Notes: generated by a model from the letters alone, not told the origin. A DNA stretch of 33,819 nt from Copromyces sp. CBS 386.78 (GCA_030685235.1 MU839301.1:1-33819), one strand, 5' to 3'; positions 8,847 to 20,221 are shown, counted from the first letter of the stretch. Numbers and translations are program-made.

Positions 8847-9640
8847 TCGCTAAAATATATTAGGGCTATACGGATTGGAGCGCGGCGATATTTAAATACT
8901 AGAATTACTACTAAAGAACAACTCTATCTCCGCTCCGCCCCCCTATTATAAACCTTACGAATCCTCTGTACTACTCCCTTATTACGAGCCCTACGAAAGC
9001 TGCCTTAGAGGTAAGGCCTATAACCTTTATGAATTTTACGAGGTTAACGAGAATTTCTATTTAAGATAAGGGATGTAGCCGTATTGCCGCGACCTCCTTT
9101 TATATTATTTTAAACTTCCCGTTAAAGGATTTACTAGAAACATAGCTTTATTAGACTATAATGTACCAAGATAGGTAGTAAAGCCTTTTATACCTATATT
9201 ACCTTATAAAAAGGTAAAAGGCGTAAAGAATTCCCTTAGTATTATTTATTTAATTACGAAGCGTTTTAGAATAATTGAAGGATAAGTTAATATTTAGGAT
9301 ATATATAGTATTAACGTTGCCGCCTTTAATTTCTTATACGAGACGTACGATTTGCAACTTTATTTTACGAATTATATAGAAACTTACCGATTAATTATCT
9401 TCTATAAGATTAGTATTTATAACGACCTTATTAAAAAAATAGTCTAGGATATTATAAATAGTAAAGGTAAGTAATATAAGGACCGCCTTCTAAGGCGCCT
9501 CTACGAATTTATTAATACGTATATAAGGGATATAGATTAAAAAGAACTAATAGCTGTTAAAATCGCCTAAATTACTATTTTTATAGGCGACTTATATATA
9601 GACGCGCCTATATACGAGGCTATTATTATAAAAATTATAG

Positions 9641-10960
9641 AGGAAAACGTATTAATATTCTATAAAAAAGTTGACCGACCGCCGAAAACCAATAAGGAAA
9701 TTAAATTCAAATTCCTACGTAAATATTAAAGAAGGATTAACGCTTTCCGTACTAAGAAAGCGAATAAATTTCCCCTTTATCGAATATACGACTATAAAAT
9801 TAAATTTACGTTAGGGGAAAAATTGTTAAACGCCCGCTACCGACCGGTTTTACTTATAGAAGTAATTATCGTTAAGAAATAGATCGATAGTTAACTAGAA
9901 AACGGTTTTATTAAACTTTTTTAATTTTAAATAGCTTTACTTTTACTCTTTATAAATAAGCCTAGCGGGGGTATTCGTATTTATATTAACTATTATAGTA
10001 TTAATAATATTATATTTAAAATACGGTACCCGCTTCTACTAATTAAGGAAATTCTTAATACTATTTACTACGTTAAAGTCTTTACTAAGCTAAATATTAT
10101 CGCCGCTTTTAACCGAATCCGTATTTAGGAAAGCTACGAATAGTTAATTATTTTTATTATACATTTCGGTCTCTACGAATTATTAATCTTTCTTTTTAGC
10201 CTTTAAAACGTACTTAGCACATTTTAGAATTATATTAACGACGTACTATATAATATTCTAAATATTTATATAATAGCGTACTTAAATAATATCTTCGTTT
10301 ATTCTAAAAATGTAGAAGAATATACCGCCTATATAAACGAAATCCTTAGAAGAATAATCGACGTTAATTTTTAATTAAATATCGATAAATACGAATTCGA
10401 TATTACCCGTATAAAATATTTAGGCCTTTTTATTATACTAAAAAGTATAGAAATAGACCCTACGAAAGTAAAAGCCGTTATTAAATAGGAGGCCCCGTAA
10501 TTAAAATACTAATTCTAAAGGTTCTTAAGATTTGTAAATTTCTATTAGCGCTTTATCTAATACTTTTCGATTATAATTATTCTATTATACGATTTTACGA
10601 AGAAATTAGCCGAATAGCGCTAAATAAAAGATTATTAAAGAGCTTTTAAAGAATTAAAAAAAGCTTTTACTATAGGTTTTATCCTTCGAATTTACAATTA
10701 GTCCTACTTAATTATAATCGAAATTAATACTTTTAATTAGGCTATAGGCAGTATATTATTTTAATACGACGACGAAATATTTTACATTTAATTATATATT
10801 TTTTATAGAAATATTCCGCCGTAGAATATAATTACAATATTTATAATAAAGAATTATTTATAATTATTAAAGCTTTAAAGGAATAGGGACCGGAATTATA
10901 AAGCGCCTAAAAACTATTTAAAATTTTAACCGACTATAAAGGCCTATAAGCTTTTATAGA
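9641..10960 (+). pseudogene. Element 2 reverse transcriptase and RNase H
   Basis: The RT region opens with FYKKVDRPP, then SGGIRIYINYYSINN near 9961-10010, FTKLNIIAAFNRI at 10081-10122, and the active site AYLNNIFVYS (10276-10305), where the family has YxDD. It continues IDKYEFDITRIKYLGL around 10381-10430. RNase H follows with EINTFN near 10717-10735 and AVEYNYNIYNKELFIIIK at 10818-10872. RT is in the same phase as protease; RNase H is in another, so an indel lies around 10350-10820. The enzyme would copy the element RNA; it is inactive because of lost catalytic Asp residues and many stops. Confidence 0.85.
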
Positions 10961-11299
10961 GAATAAGAAATTTATATTATAGTATATACAGTAATTTAAT
11001 TTCCTATTTAAATTTAATTTTATTATTAAATATAAGCCGGATACTTTTTAAATCCGTTCTAATATTTTAAATAGGAAACTAAAGGATATATTGAAGGATA
11101 TAAATGACGACCGGTTAAAAGTCCGCTATAAAATACTTTTTAACCTTTCCATTTTCATTAATTATATTTATATTTACGAATTTAATTTGGAAGAATTATT
11201 TATAAATAAATTAATTAACGCTAACTATTATAATTCAATTTTTTATTAAAATTTGGTAGCTACCTTTACGGACGAAAACCGTCGAGTATAGCCTAAAGT

Positions 11300-12280
11300 A
11301 CTAAAGAAAAGTATAAGAAAAATAATTTTTACAGAATGTTATACAATTAATGGTAAAGTATATTGACGTTTAGTATTTATAGTCGACTTAGAAGATATTG
11401 CGCTATAATTACATTTTATATAGAAATATTACGAACCTGTACTAGTAAGCTACTAAGGCTGGAATAAAACCTTTATTACTTTTAATCGCTTATTTTACTA
11501 GCTAAGTATAAATAAAGCTATTAAAACTTATTATAAGGCCTATTTCTAATATATAAAGACGAAGTTATTATAATACGTATTAGCAGGGCTTTTAAAGCCT
11601 CTATTAATATCCTTCGCCCTATAAAAGGATATCGCTATCGATTATATTACCCTTATAACGCCTTATATCCGGGGAGGCCGAAAGTATAAGTATATTACTA
11701 TAATAGTAGATTATTTGATGAAAATAAGGTATTATATTCTAATTAAAATACTAATTATAAAGGAATTCGTTAATCGATTTATTAAAAAAATTCACGCCTT
11801 TTATAGCCTATTAGATATTATTATTTCTAATCGTAGTATTTAATTCGTTTTATAATTTTAGAAGGTTCTATTTAAAAGGTTAAGAATTACCTTAAAATTA
11901 TTATCAGCTTTCTATAAAGAAATTAATAGTTAAATCGAACGTATTAATATTGAATTAAAATATTTCCTTCGTATTTATATTAATTAGGTTTAGGATAATT
12001 AAATCGATTAATTACCCCTAATAGAATTCGCGGGCAATAATATATATTTAAATAGTATTAGCGTATTCCCGTTCTTTATAAATTATAATTTTTATTTTCG
12101 GATAGGAGTCGAGCCCGCTTAATTATATTTACTAGGGCTTTCTAAAGTATAATAGGCAGAATACTTTAAAGTTAATAAAATCGCCGACCGGTTTAATATA
12201 ATATTAAATAAAATTACTACTATAATTAGGAATAGTTAAATATAGTACGAAGAAACCGCTAACGAAAGATAGTCTAATGC
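11300..12280 (+). pseudogene. Element 2 integrase
   Basis: The core reads IAIDYI (first catalytic Asp at 11640), IIVDYL (Asp at 11709), and later SNRSI with FVL, where a family DRG motif has become NRS. It ends with IERINIEL, whose Glu at 11937 is the likely third catalytic residue. The downstream stretch EFAGNNIYLNSISVFPF (about 12025-12075) fits the N.S...SPF segment after the gypsy integrase core. The phase equals that of RNase H. Integrase would insert the cDNA with 5-bp staggering, as the AATAG duplication shows. Confidence 0.8.
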
Positions 12281-12299
12281 GCCGAAGTACTATAACGGC

Positions 12300-12760
12300 G
12301 ATAAGATTTTATTTAATATTACCAACCTCGTATCAGGCCGCCCGTAAATTAAATTTATATTACTATAGGAAAGGCCTTTCGAAATTATAAAAGCAAATAA
12401 TTACCGTATTACTTTAAAGTTCCTTATTAATATAAAGTATAGCTGTACTTTCTATATTAGTATAATAAAACTTTAGAATTATTAAAGGATTTCCGGGTAG
12501 GATAAAACCTAAAATATCCGAATAAATAACGGGCGGATTATAAAATAAATAAATAACGTTGAAGATATAGTTGAGTAGTTTTACGAAATTATTAATAATT
12601 GCTGTTTTAATATAAAAAATAATAGATAGGAATATTAAGTAGTTTAGGAAAGCCTTTACGATTCTATTTAATAATTATAGAAGGACGTAGAATATTATAT
12701 CGACGACTTTAGAAAGTTTTACAATAATAACCTAAATATATTAGTACTACTATAATAGAT
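12300..12760 (+). pseudogene. Element 2 GPY/F module and chromodomain
   Basis: Around 12360-12480 the frame reads ERPFEIIKANNYRITLKF, then CTFYISIIKL, matching the GPF.V......Y.L.LP......FHVS.L pattern. It is followed at about 12565-12720 by VEQFYEIINNCCFNIK and a EYQVV...LYDSI..L stretch, resembling EI.D.R......YLVKW.GY....TWEP of a chromodomain. Placement at the end of pol defines a chromovirus. Its role would be to steer integration toward heterochromatin marks. Confidence 0.65.
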
Positions 12761-13001
12761 TGCGGACGAAAAACGTTACTATAAAGTTAAGAAGGCTTTA
12801 GAGAAAGCCGTTAGGACGGACTAGCCGCTAGGAAAGATAAGTATAATACTAATAGTACGGCGATTACTACGTTACTAAGAGGGCAAGGCAACGGCCTAAA
12901 AAAGAAAGTAAAAATAATATAAAAAGGTAAATAATAAATATTGTAGAGGAGATTAGAAAAGGGAAATATTTTTACCCTAGGGGTATTTTAGGCGAAGGAA
13001 G
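12761..13001 (+). other. Element 2 3' untranslated region with polypurine tract
   Basis: About 240 bases between the chromodomain frame and the 3' LTR. It includes a purine-rich run at 12890-12970 and ends in ggcgaaggaag (12991-13001), a good candidate for the polypurine tract that primes plus-strand DNA. Nothing else is recognisable. Confidence 0.5.
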
Positions 13002-13346
13002 TATTATAAGGTTATTTATAATTAATTAACCGTCTTATATTACTACCTTCACTACGGCAATAGTTGCCGGGTTAATAGTATGCTCTAATTGGCTATAGAG
13101 ACCTAGTATAGTAAATGCGGCTGAACGTATCTAATATCTAATTGGCTACGGTTGTTAGCCTACCTCTATCGCTAAAGCTATATAGACTATACTAGCCTAT
13201 AGGATAATCTATGGGATAATTAGGCTGTACGGGCTATATGCTCACTGTATATAGATAGCTATTAGGGCTCCCCTAAATAGCTTCCTCTTCTTCGTGCAAT
13301 TACGAATGTCTTTACAGATATTTAACGTTCGCCTTGTCCCGTAATA
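13002..13346 (+). repeat. 3' LTR of element 2
   Basis: It starts TATTATAAGG and ends gtcccgtaata, and aligns with 5134-5478 along its length. It is followed by the AATAG duplication (13347-13351). Differences between the two LTRs are mostly transitions, in both directions, so each copy was mutated independently. Confidence 0.9.
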
Positions 13347-13351
13347 AATAG

Positions 13352-14250
13352 TAATATTTATAACCTTATTATTAATAAAGGTATTAATAATTTCCTTAAA
13401 TACCGTTAGACTAATAGTACTATATATTAAAAGGAGGACTATATTTATTAAAAGACATTAGTAAGGCTAGCGACGCGAAGTATTATAATATTCTTTTATA
13501 ATTAATAAATAGCCGTTCTAACCTTCTAAATTTAATAAGCCCGAAAAAAAAGTTTATAATATTTAATACTAATATTAAAAATAACGTTAGTACCTTCCTT
13601 TTTATAAGTAGGTAACGCTTCTTAAATATTAATAGCCCTAATAAAATATTTAGACGCAAAAATATAAATACGGCGCACCTTCGAATAATAAATATATACG
13701 ACGCCGGGCTTAAGGCGTACGTAAATTAAGTCCTATAAAGTATAACGATAGTAGAAGGGTTCCTCTTTTATAGAGGGAGTAGTAATAAAACTTTAGGAAC
13801 GGATTAATTAAGAAGATTAAAGGTAGAATAAAAGTAGTTAGTAAACGTATTATATTAAAGGAGCGGATAATTTCCGAAACTTCAATAATAAAGGTAATAT
13901 TATAAATATTATACTTAATAACCTCCTTCTTATAACGGGCCTAAACGGTAGTTAACGTAGCGTAAATAATATTAGCCGAAGTTTAAGCGGCGTTAATAAT
14001 AATATAATTTTCGCGTACTTTATTTTTTAAAGCGTAAATATAAATAGTAAACGGGGTAGTATTTTTTAAACCGGGCGGGCGGCTATAATTATAGTTAATA
14101 GGAATCGGGGGCGAGCGCGGGGGCGAGGATATTGTAATAATTTTTAATTGTAAAAGAAAAATTAATGCTAATTTAAATTAAAAATAAAGTATATTTCGTA
14201 ATTTTACGATTACGAGAAATAGGTAAAGGAAGGACGACTTATAAGATATA
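13352..14250 (-). pseudogene. Unidentified minus-strand frame interrupted by element 2
   Basis: Translated on the minus strand, about 14230 to 13352 stays open with about eight stops, all TAA or TAG, which is fewer than expected in sequence this AT-rich. Segments include SSPPRSPPIPINYNYS (about 14125-14075), TTPFTIYIYALKNKVREN, ATLTTV and RYKKEVIKYN. After a one-base phase change near 13820, it reads YVRLKPGVVYIYYSKVRR (about 13740-13680), FASKYFIRAINI and YKKEGTNVIFN. After removal of element 2 it runs in frame into 5133-4942. An intron or an indel could explain the phase change (an actaac branch-like motif lies nearby). It may be a captured host gene or part of an older element; I recognise no family. 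Confidence 0.4.
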
Positions 14251-14441
14251 GGAGCGTAATAATAATAACGAATAACGAGCGAATAGGAATAGTAACGGCG
14301 AATTAATTATTAATATTATTATTATTATTAAAAGAGGAGGAAAGAAGGAAGGATCGAGGGAAATATAATTACCGTATTTATAATATTAAAGTAGGGTAGT
14401 AAGTAGGGTAGGAAGTAGGGCTACAGTTTAATAGGGGATAA
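14251..14441. other. Low-complexity purine-rich stretch
   Basis: Plus strand with runs such as aggaggaaagaaggaagg (14335-14353) and repeated agtagggtag units (about 14392-14420: gtagggtagtaagtagggta). The last bases, aataggggataa, could serve as a polypurine tract for the LTR that starts at 14442. No coding frame seen. Confidence 0.4.
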
Positions 14442-14646
14442 TATTATAGGGCTGCCGCCTAGAGGTCCTAGTTTAGAAGCCTTCTAGACGTATATAATAT
14501 GCACTTTGTCTCTTAATATAGACTCCTTAGGTATAAGAGCGCTATCCACCGCTCCTTCTATATATTTAGATTCTTCTTCTCCTTATCGAACCTTTTTAAT
14601 ACATATTTTGCCTTGCACCTGTGCCAACCGTGCAAGAACCATAACA
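14442..14646 (+). repeat. Orphan LTR (205 bp), different family
   Basis: It starts TATTATAGGG and ends ccataaca, so it has TG...CA-type ends after RIP. It contains a TATA-like ggtataagag around 14530, and it keeps many CA and TG. It does not match the other LTRs beyond the first bases. Just downstream is ggtattagagtggg (14657-14670), close to the TGGTATCAGAGC primer-binding site (initiator Met tRNA) known from many Ty1/copia elements, which would make this a 5' LTR. The purine tract upstream would instead suit a 3' LTR. No matching 5-bp flanks were found, so it is unlikely to be a simple solo LTR. Confidence 0.5.
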
Positions 14647-14850
14647 ATACCCTATAGGTATTAGAGTGGGTTGAAAGCTAGATTTAAATAGTTTAGAGAT
14701 TTTTTCGATATAGATTTCCTATAATAGCCAGATTTTTCTTTGGTTTCGATTATAGATAATTTTAATATTTAGAAACTATTAGAGTTCGTTTCCTCCTATG
14801 AGGTAATATTTCGATTATAGTTCTATAGTATATTTATTAATTTCTTCTAT
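14647..14850 (+). other. Short internal stretch after the orphan LTR, cut by element 3
   Basis: Opens with a small inverted repeat, atacc-ctata-ggtat (14647-14661), then AT-rich sequence with no recognisable coding. It ends where the LTR of element 3 begins. It is probably the leader of the element owning the LTR at 14442-14646. Confidence 0.3.
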
Positions 14851-15093
14851 TATTACGGGGTAAGGGCACCGTTATGTTTGAGGTACGATGTATGTTGTTG
14901 TACGAAGAGAGTAGGAAGAGGTGTGCGCTAGCTAGGGTATAATATAGGGTATAAGTATGACCTACTATAGAGTAGGTTTTACGTAAGCCTTAATAATGTA
15001 CGGCTAGCCTAATACTATAGTAATAGCTATATATATAATAGTGTATTAGCTAATAGCACTAAGGCATAGGGCATATAATTTAACCCTATAATA
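14851..15093 (-). repeat. 3' LTR of element 3
   Basis: On the minus strand it begins TATTATAGGG directly after aaagggaagtag, a polypurine tract, and ends ccccgtaata. Both ends match the LTR style of elements 1 and 2. The sequence retains a fair number of TG and CA, for example around 14880-14960. The base run next to its left end (tctat, 14846-14850) would be the target duplication; its partner is not in the window. Confidence 0.75.
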
Positions 15094-16400
15094 CTACTTC
15101 CCTTTAAGAAAGGTTCCCGGCTATAAAAATACTGTCTAATTAATTTAAATATATTGTTTTACTTAAAGTAGGTCTCCCGTAAATGCGCCTAATTGAAAAG
15201 TTTCGCTAAAACGGCTATTTACTTAGTGTTAAGACTCCTATTTAGGGGCGGTTGCTAGTTAAAATACTATTAGACGTACCCTTTTTTTAAAGATATCTTT
15301 CCACTTCGATTATTATTTTAAATAATCTTAAAATCGTATCTAATAGTCTTATAAGCTCCTTATCTATACTTTACTATTATTAACCCCCGATAAGGGGTAT
15401 TATAAGGATGCTTATAGTATAGTAGTTTGTAAGGACGTTTATAACCCTACTAGTATTGTAAACTATAGAGACCCTCTATTCGAATTTTATTTATAATTAT
15501 TATAATTATTTTTTTTCTATAATTTGTAATTATATTCCCTATCCCTACTAATTATAATAAAAATCTTAATTGTAGGTTCTAACCGTTAATTGGGGGGTGA
15601 AGTATTAGGGGTAGGAGATATAAGACCGCTATAAGATATATTATCTCTCGGTCGCTATTAATAATGCCTAATTATTACGGTTAGGTATTTATAAGGCGAT
15701 TCGGCTAGGATACGTAGAATAAGTCGTACTCTAAACTCCTTTTTGCTGTTTTCAATCGTTTTATTAGTATTAAAGCTATTGTACTACTTTAGTATTACGT
15801 CGGAGAGGTTGTTGAGGGGGATCTGAATTGACGGTAACGTCGGTTAATAATAATTTCTTTTTTGGCCTTCCTTTGCCTTTTCTCCTTTTAACTTAGGCTA
15901 GAAGTATACTAATATTTGGGTTAGTATTATAATATTCCCAAATAGTATCGTTATATCCCTTTAACTCCTTGACTAGTTACTAGCTAGGTTCGTTAATACC
16001 TTTCTATTTAATATAATATATTTAGCGGCCGTTATTTGCTTTACTATAACTAATAATTTTTTCGAAGTTCTATTCCTACTATTCGTCGTTATATTCGTCG
16101 GTTTTACTTATAGTACGGCCGTTATTAATTAAAATATTTTATTCGATTTTGTACTAATTTAGTAGTCCGGTTATATTTTAGAATTTAACTATCGAAATAT
16201 AAAATACTAGGCTAACCTTTATATTCTTAGGGAATTTGAGCTTTATTCTATATAAATTATATTCGAATACTTGGAAAGGTCCTTCAAATTTAAGTACTAA
16301 CTTTACTTAGGGTTTTCTTATAGCGAGGTTCTTAGTATTAAATAAGATTTAGTCCCCCGGTCAGTATTTAAGTATATTATTACGGTTTTCGTTAGTATTC
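15094..16400 (-). pseudogene. Element 3 pol C-terminus: GPY/F, chromodomain and basic tail
   Basis: Read on the minus strand, around 16060-15940 there is NGR then IYYIK, a chromodomain-like core, followed by LKGYNDTIWEYYNTNPN. It is followed by the basic segment KRRKGKGRPKKK (about 15890-15855), which contains an AT-hook-like GRP core and could act as a nuclear localisation or DNA-binding tail. Beyond, about 15840-15094 is less clearly coding (SDPPQQPLRRNTK near 15820-15780) and leads to the polypurine tract at 15094-15105. A chromodomain plus basic tail is known in fungal chromoviruses. Confidence 0.65.
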
Positions 16401-17420
16401 GTTTTATAATAGTCATATATTTATTTTAATAACGCGATAATTTTATTTAAAATAGTTTAGAATCGGTTAACGATTTTTAATACTTTAAAGAATTCTTTTT
16501 TTTAAACTTTAAATAAATTAAGGGGGTACGGCTTGGCCGGCTCTATGCCTATACGGGGGTAAAAACTATAGTTGGCGTAGAATAGACTAATCTTTGTAAT
16601 TTTAGAGATTATATTATTATAGGCGAATTTAGTTAGCAGTAATTAGTTTGCCCAATCGTTTTGCGCCCAATTAATATAAAATTAAAAATATTATTTTATT
16701 TTTGTATTAATCCTTTCGGTTTGGCCGTTAATTTGGGAGTAGAAAATTAAAAATAGTTTTACTACTATATTTAATTTTTTGTATAATATTTTTTAAAATA
16801 TAAAAATAAATTAGGATCCTCTATCCGAAACGACGTTATCCGGTAAATTATAAATATTATAAATTTTTTTAATAAATTAGTCGATTAATTCTTTAATTTC
16901 TAAGGTTTTTATTAGTAAATAGTATTATATTTTTATAAGACGGTTAATTATTATTACTATATATTTATAGGTTTTCCCTCTCCTTATATAAAGCGTTATA
17001 AATATAATATAATTTACTAATATTTATAACCAAACCTTAAATAGGACGGGGAAAGGTTTTAAGAATTTTATTAGCGAATATTATAATAACTTTATTTTAA
17101 TATAGGCTAAGTAGGCCTTATAGAATTCCTTAATTAATTAGTATATCCTAAATTAGTAGTAAAAGTAGTTAAAAGTTTCGTACGTCCTTTTTCTATTTAA
17201 GTAACTTCCTAATTTAGCTGTATATATTTTATAAATTAATTGAAGTTAGGTTTCCTTATTATCCGGATTAATAAGAACGCGTTCTTTTATATCCTTCTTC
17301 TAATAGATTCGGCCTATCTATATTGAATATTTTGCAAATGCGATTTTAAAATATTTTACAATTTTAGGGGTTTATTTCTATTAGCCGTCTTTTTATAAAT
17401 AGGATATTATCTCCTATATT
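16400..17420 (-). pseudogene. Element 3 integrase
   Basis: The minus-strand translation gives YKYIVIIINRL (about 16950-16920; a family VDR has become INR), NLPDNVVSDRGS (about 16855-16812) and QINGQTERINTKIK (about 16735-16695). These are hallmark segments of the DDE core. Upstream, YFYY.FRIY.LIKEFYKAY around 17180-17110 corresponds to the zinc-binding region, with several His and Cys positions now Tyr. The core is otherwise collinear with the family. Confidence 0.85.
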
Positions 17421-18980
17421 AGGTTTAATTTAGTGTAATTATTATTAATAAAATTGTTAGTAGATTTTGTAATATTGAATTCGTAGAGGTTAAAGTTGTT
17501 GAAGTCTAAGTCTTAAACGTAGAAATTTATATTATAATTTATATAGTAGATTTCTTCTATCCTACTTAGGTATAGGTAGGCTACGTTTACGGGTTCGTTA
17601 TTAAAGAACGCTGGGTCGAAGAGATCTAAATTAATTAGTGATTTCTTTTATATTATTAATTTTTTATTATTACTAAATTATAATTTGTCTTTTAATTTCC
17701 TACTTAAGGTATCCGGCCGTATATTCGCTACTCTTTATTTATATATAATACGAAAGTTAAAGCGGCTAAAGAATTTAAATTACTTTATATACTTAGGGGT
17801 AAATTACTTTATTAATATAAAAGTTTTAAAGTTCTTATAATCGGTAATAATTTCTACTTATTCTTATACTCTTTCTAATTTAGGGCTCTATTCTTCAAGT
17901 GCCTTAATAATAGCTAGTAATTCTTTATTATAAATATTATAATTATACTTTTGAACGTGATACTTAGCTAAGAAGTATATTATTAGGTAAAGGATATTAT
18001 CGTCGCCCTATTATAATAATATACCTCCTAATACCTAATTGGACGCATCCGTTTCTATAATAGTTCGTTTATTTTAATCGAAGATTTTTAATATTAATAT
18101 TATTATAAAGGCTATTTTAAAGTCGTCGAATATTTTCTAATATTTAATACCCTATTATTAATCCTTTATTATTATTTTCTTAGTAAATTCGTATAAAGGT
18201 TTAATTATACTAGAGAAATTTTTAATAAAATAATAGTAAAAATTAGTAAAACTTAGGAAAAATTATAGGGCTTTTTTGGATTCTAGTATTTTCTAAGCCG
18301 TTATTATTTTAATTTTATTTATATTTATTTTAATACTTCCCGGCGTAATAATAAAGCCTAAATATTTAGTACGTTTAATATAAAATTCGTACTTATCGAT
18401 ATTAATTTGAAGGCCGGCCTTCTCTAAGCGGGCTAGAACGTTAGAAACGTATTTAATATATTCCTCTTTATTTTCCGAATAAATTAGGATATTATTAAAA
18501 TAAACGGTTGCGAACTTATTTAATATATTATAGAAGATATTATTAATAAAGTATTAGAAGGTTGCCGGCGCGCCTTATAAATTGAATAAGCATATTAATA
18601 ATTTGTAAAGACCGAACCATATTATAAACGTTATAAACTATTTTTAACTCTTATATATACAAATATAGTTAAATATTATAATAATATTTAATTTAGTAAA
18701 GATTTTCGCTTTATAAATAGTATTTAACGTTTCTTTAAAAATAGTAAAGGATATTGTATCTTTAAAGTAGTATTATTAATTCCTTTATAATTTATATAAA
18801 TATATACTCTACTACCTAGCTTCTTTATAAATATAATTAGTAATAAGATTGGTAATTGGGATAGCCTAATAAAGTTCTATTTTAAATTATTATCTAATTA
18901 TATTTTAATAACGCTTAGTTTTATTAGTAAGAAAGGTCTTAATTTTGAATGTGGTAATTCTATATTAGGGATAATTTCGA
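17421..18980 (-). pseudogene. Element 3 reverse transcriptase and RNase H
   Basis: On the minus strand, WFGLYKLLICLFNL (about 18625-18580) is followed by GAPATFQYFINNIFYN, the G/N-APATFQ landmark of gypsy RTs. The active site is VYFNNILIYS (YFNN at 18502-18491). It continues ARLEKAGLQINIDKYEF and KYLGFIITPGSI (about 18370-18335). RNase H lies further down toward 17700-18100 with KTNAS-like and YNYNIYNKELLAI-like segments. The Asp pair of YxDD is lost, as in the other elements. Stops are TAA and TAG. The transcript would run leftward. Confidence 0.85.
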
Positions 18981-20221
18981 TTTTATAGTTGTATAATCAA
19001 TATTAAGGAAATTATTAAGTATCCGCTAGGTTTACTACCTTTTAATATTTATAATATTAATAAGGTATTTTAGCCTTAATCTATTATTTAATAGCTATAA
19101 GCCGGTCTACCTTTTCGTAAAATATTCTAACGTCCTCTTCGGAGATTCTAAAAATATTTATAAATTTTTCTATAATACTAGCCATTATTTCCCCGGTATC
19201 CCCCTTTAAAATATATAAAAAGTAATTAAAAATTTATTCTTTATATTTCGGATTATAACCGGCGTAAATATCCTTATATATTTAGTCTATAATTTAGAAC
19301 TTCCCGGGGCCTAATTTAGGGGTACTAAGCGTAATTTCCGCCTCTATTTATTTTAATACTTTGTTTATCTCCCTTCTAATTATAATAATAACCTTTAAGT
19401 TTTCTATCTTTACTATAAAGTTAAAATTGGCGGTATTAAATTTAATAATATTATTTATATTAATAGGGACGTTACTAATATCGATAAGTCTTATAAAGAA
19501 TAGTACTAGTAGCCTTTTTATTTAATTAATAGTTAAGAGGCGTCGGCCTCCTATTATTTTATATAGGATTAATTTAGTCGTAACTACCGGTTTAAAGATT
19601 AATTATAAATTATATAATATTATTATTATTTAACTTCCTTCTAGTAAATTAATTAGCTATAAAGTTTTAAAGTAAAAGCTTATAACTTTAGCAATTTTTT
19701 TTCTAAACCTTAATTTCCGGTATTAGATAACTTTACGGGTTTATAATAAGGGCCGGCTAATTATAGTATAATCCTCTACTCCCGCTTCGACGGCTTTTTC
19801 CTACTCTTCCCCCGTTTTAACGGCTTTCTCCTTTTCGTCCGCTTCAACAATTTACTCTTCCGCTTCGACGGCTTTTTCCTACTCTTCCCCCGCTTTTACA
19901 GCTTTCTCCTCCTTATCCGCTTTAATAATTTACTCTTCCACTTCGACGGCTTTCTCCTACTCTTCCCCCGCTTCTACGGTTTACTCCTTTAAGCCCGCCT
20001 TAATAATTTTTTCTTTTATAATTGTAATAATTTTAACGACTTCCTCCCTTAAAATTCTTAAGGCCTTAATTTAAAAATCTAGTATATCCTAAGGTAAATA
20101 AGTATTATAATATTTCTAATTAAATTTTAATTCGCCTTTTTCCTAATTTATTAATAGGTTATATTATTATAATTAAGGTATTTAAAATAATTAAGTTTTT
20201 TAGTAATAGGGTAAATATAAG
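18981..20221 (-). pseudogene. Element 3 region upstream of RT, with Glu/Ala/Val-rich repeats
   Basis: On the minus strand from about 20130 the frame reads LRILREEVVKIITIIKEK, then 78-bp repeats encoding KAVEAGEE-type units, then SRPLL and a stretch to STPKLGPGKFQIID (about 19325-19285), ending in IFYEKVDRLIAIK before RT. I see no CCHC knuckle and no D[ST]G motif, although this is where gag and protease would lie. As in element 1, either these were deleted or this lineage has an unusual N-terminal region. The repeats read through in one frame, which supports coding. Confidence 0.5.
19784..19995 (-). repeat. 78-bp (26-codon) coding minisatellite, about 2.7 copies
   Basis: On the plus strand, RcttcgacggctttYtccta recurs at 19784, 19862 and 19940, a constant 78-bp period. 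On the minus strand the unit encodes EEQ-like and EKAVEAEE-type sequence (Glu, Ala, Val and Lys), likely a helical or coiled segment. The period is a multiple of three, and the copies differ mainly by transitions. Confidence 0.85.

Larger units (their letters stand above)
8191..9640 (+). pseudogene. Element 2 linker between protease and RT, long and partly repetitive
   Basis: About 1.45 kb separates the ILGLF motif from the start of the RT region. The first half (to about 8850) contains near-palindromic tandem units and two direct repeats, annotated separately. The second half (about 8900-9640) has long open stretches such as NVAAFNFLYETYD (about 9312-9350) and FINTYIRDID (about 9509-9538). 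It then reaches FYKKVDRPPKTNKE (about 9659-9700), a linker also present before RT in elements 1 and 3. It is therefore probably coding, but I cannot assign a domain. Confidence 0.5.
5134..13346 (+). mobile_element. Element 2: complete but RIP-degenerate Ty3/gypsy chromovirus (8.2 kb)
   Basis: It is bounded by two LTRs of about 345 bp that align along their whole length, and by AATAG target duplications. Plus-strand order is gag with CCHC knuckle, protease, a long linker, RT, RNase H, integrase, GPY/F and chromodomain. A 441-bp MITE plus a 6-bp duplication lies inside the protease; without it the element is about 7.77 kb. It landed in a minus-strand frame of unknown identity (13352-14250 plus 4942-5133). 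RT and protease share a phase; gag is in another, and RNase H and integrase in a third. So gag-pol shifting and at least one later indel are likely. RIP stops make it non-functional. Confidence 0.9.
14851..20221 (-). mobile_element. Element 3: degenerate Ty3/gypsy chromovirus, 5' end displaced
   Basis: On the minus strand, from 20221 down to 14851, the order is a repeat-bearing N-terminal region, RT, RNase H, integrase, chromodomain, basic tail and 3' LTR. The 5' LTR and any typical gag are missing. At 20222 an unrelated LTR of another minus-strand element begins, so the 5' part of element 3 was either pushed outside the window by that insertion or lost. The linker before RT (IFYEKVDRL, about 19100) matches elements 1 and 2, so the three are one broad lineage. 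Confidence 0.8.
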
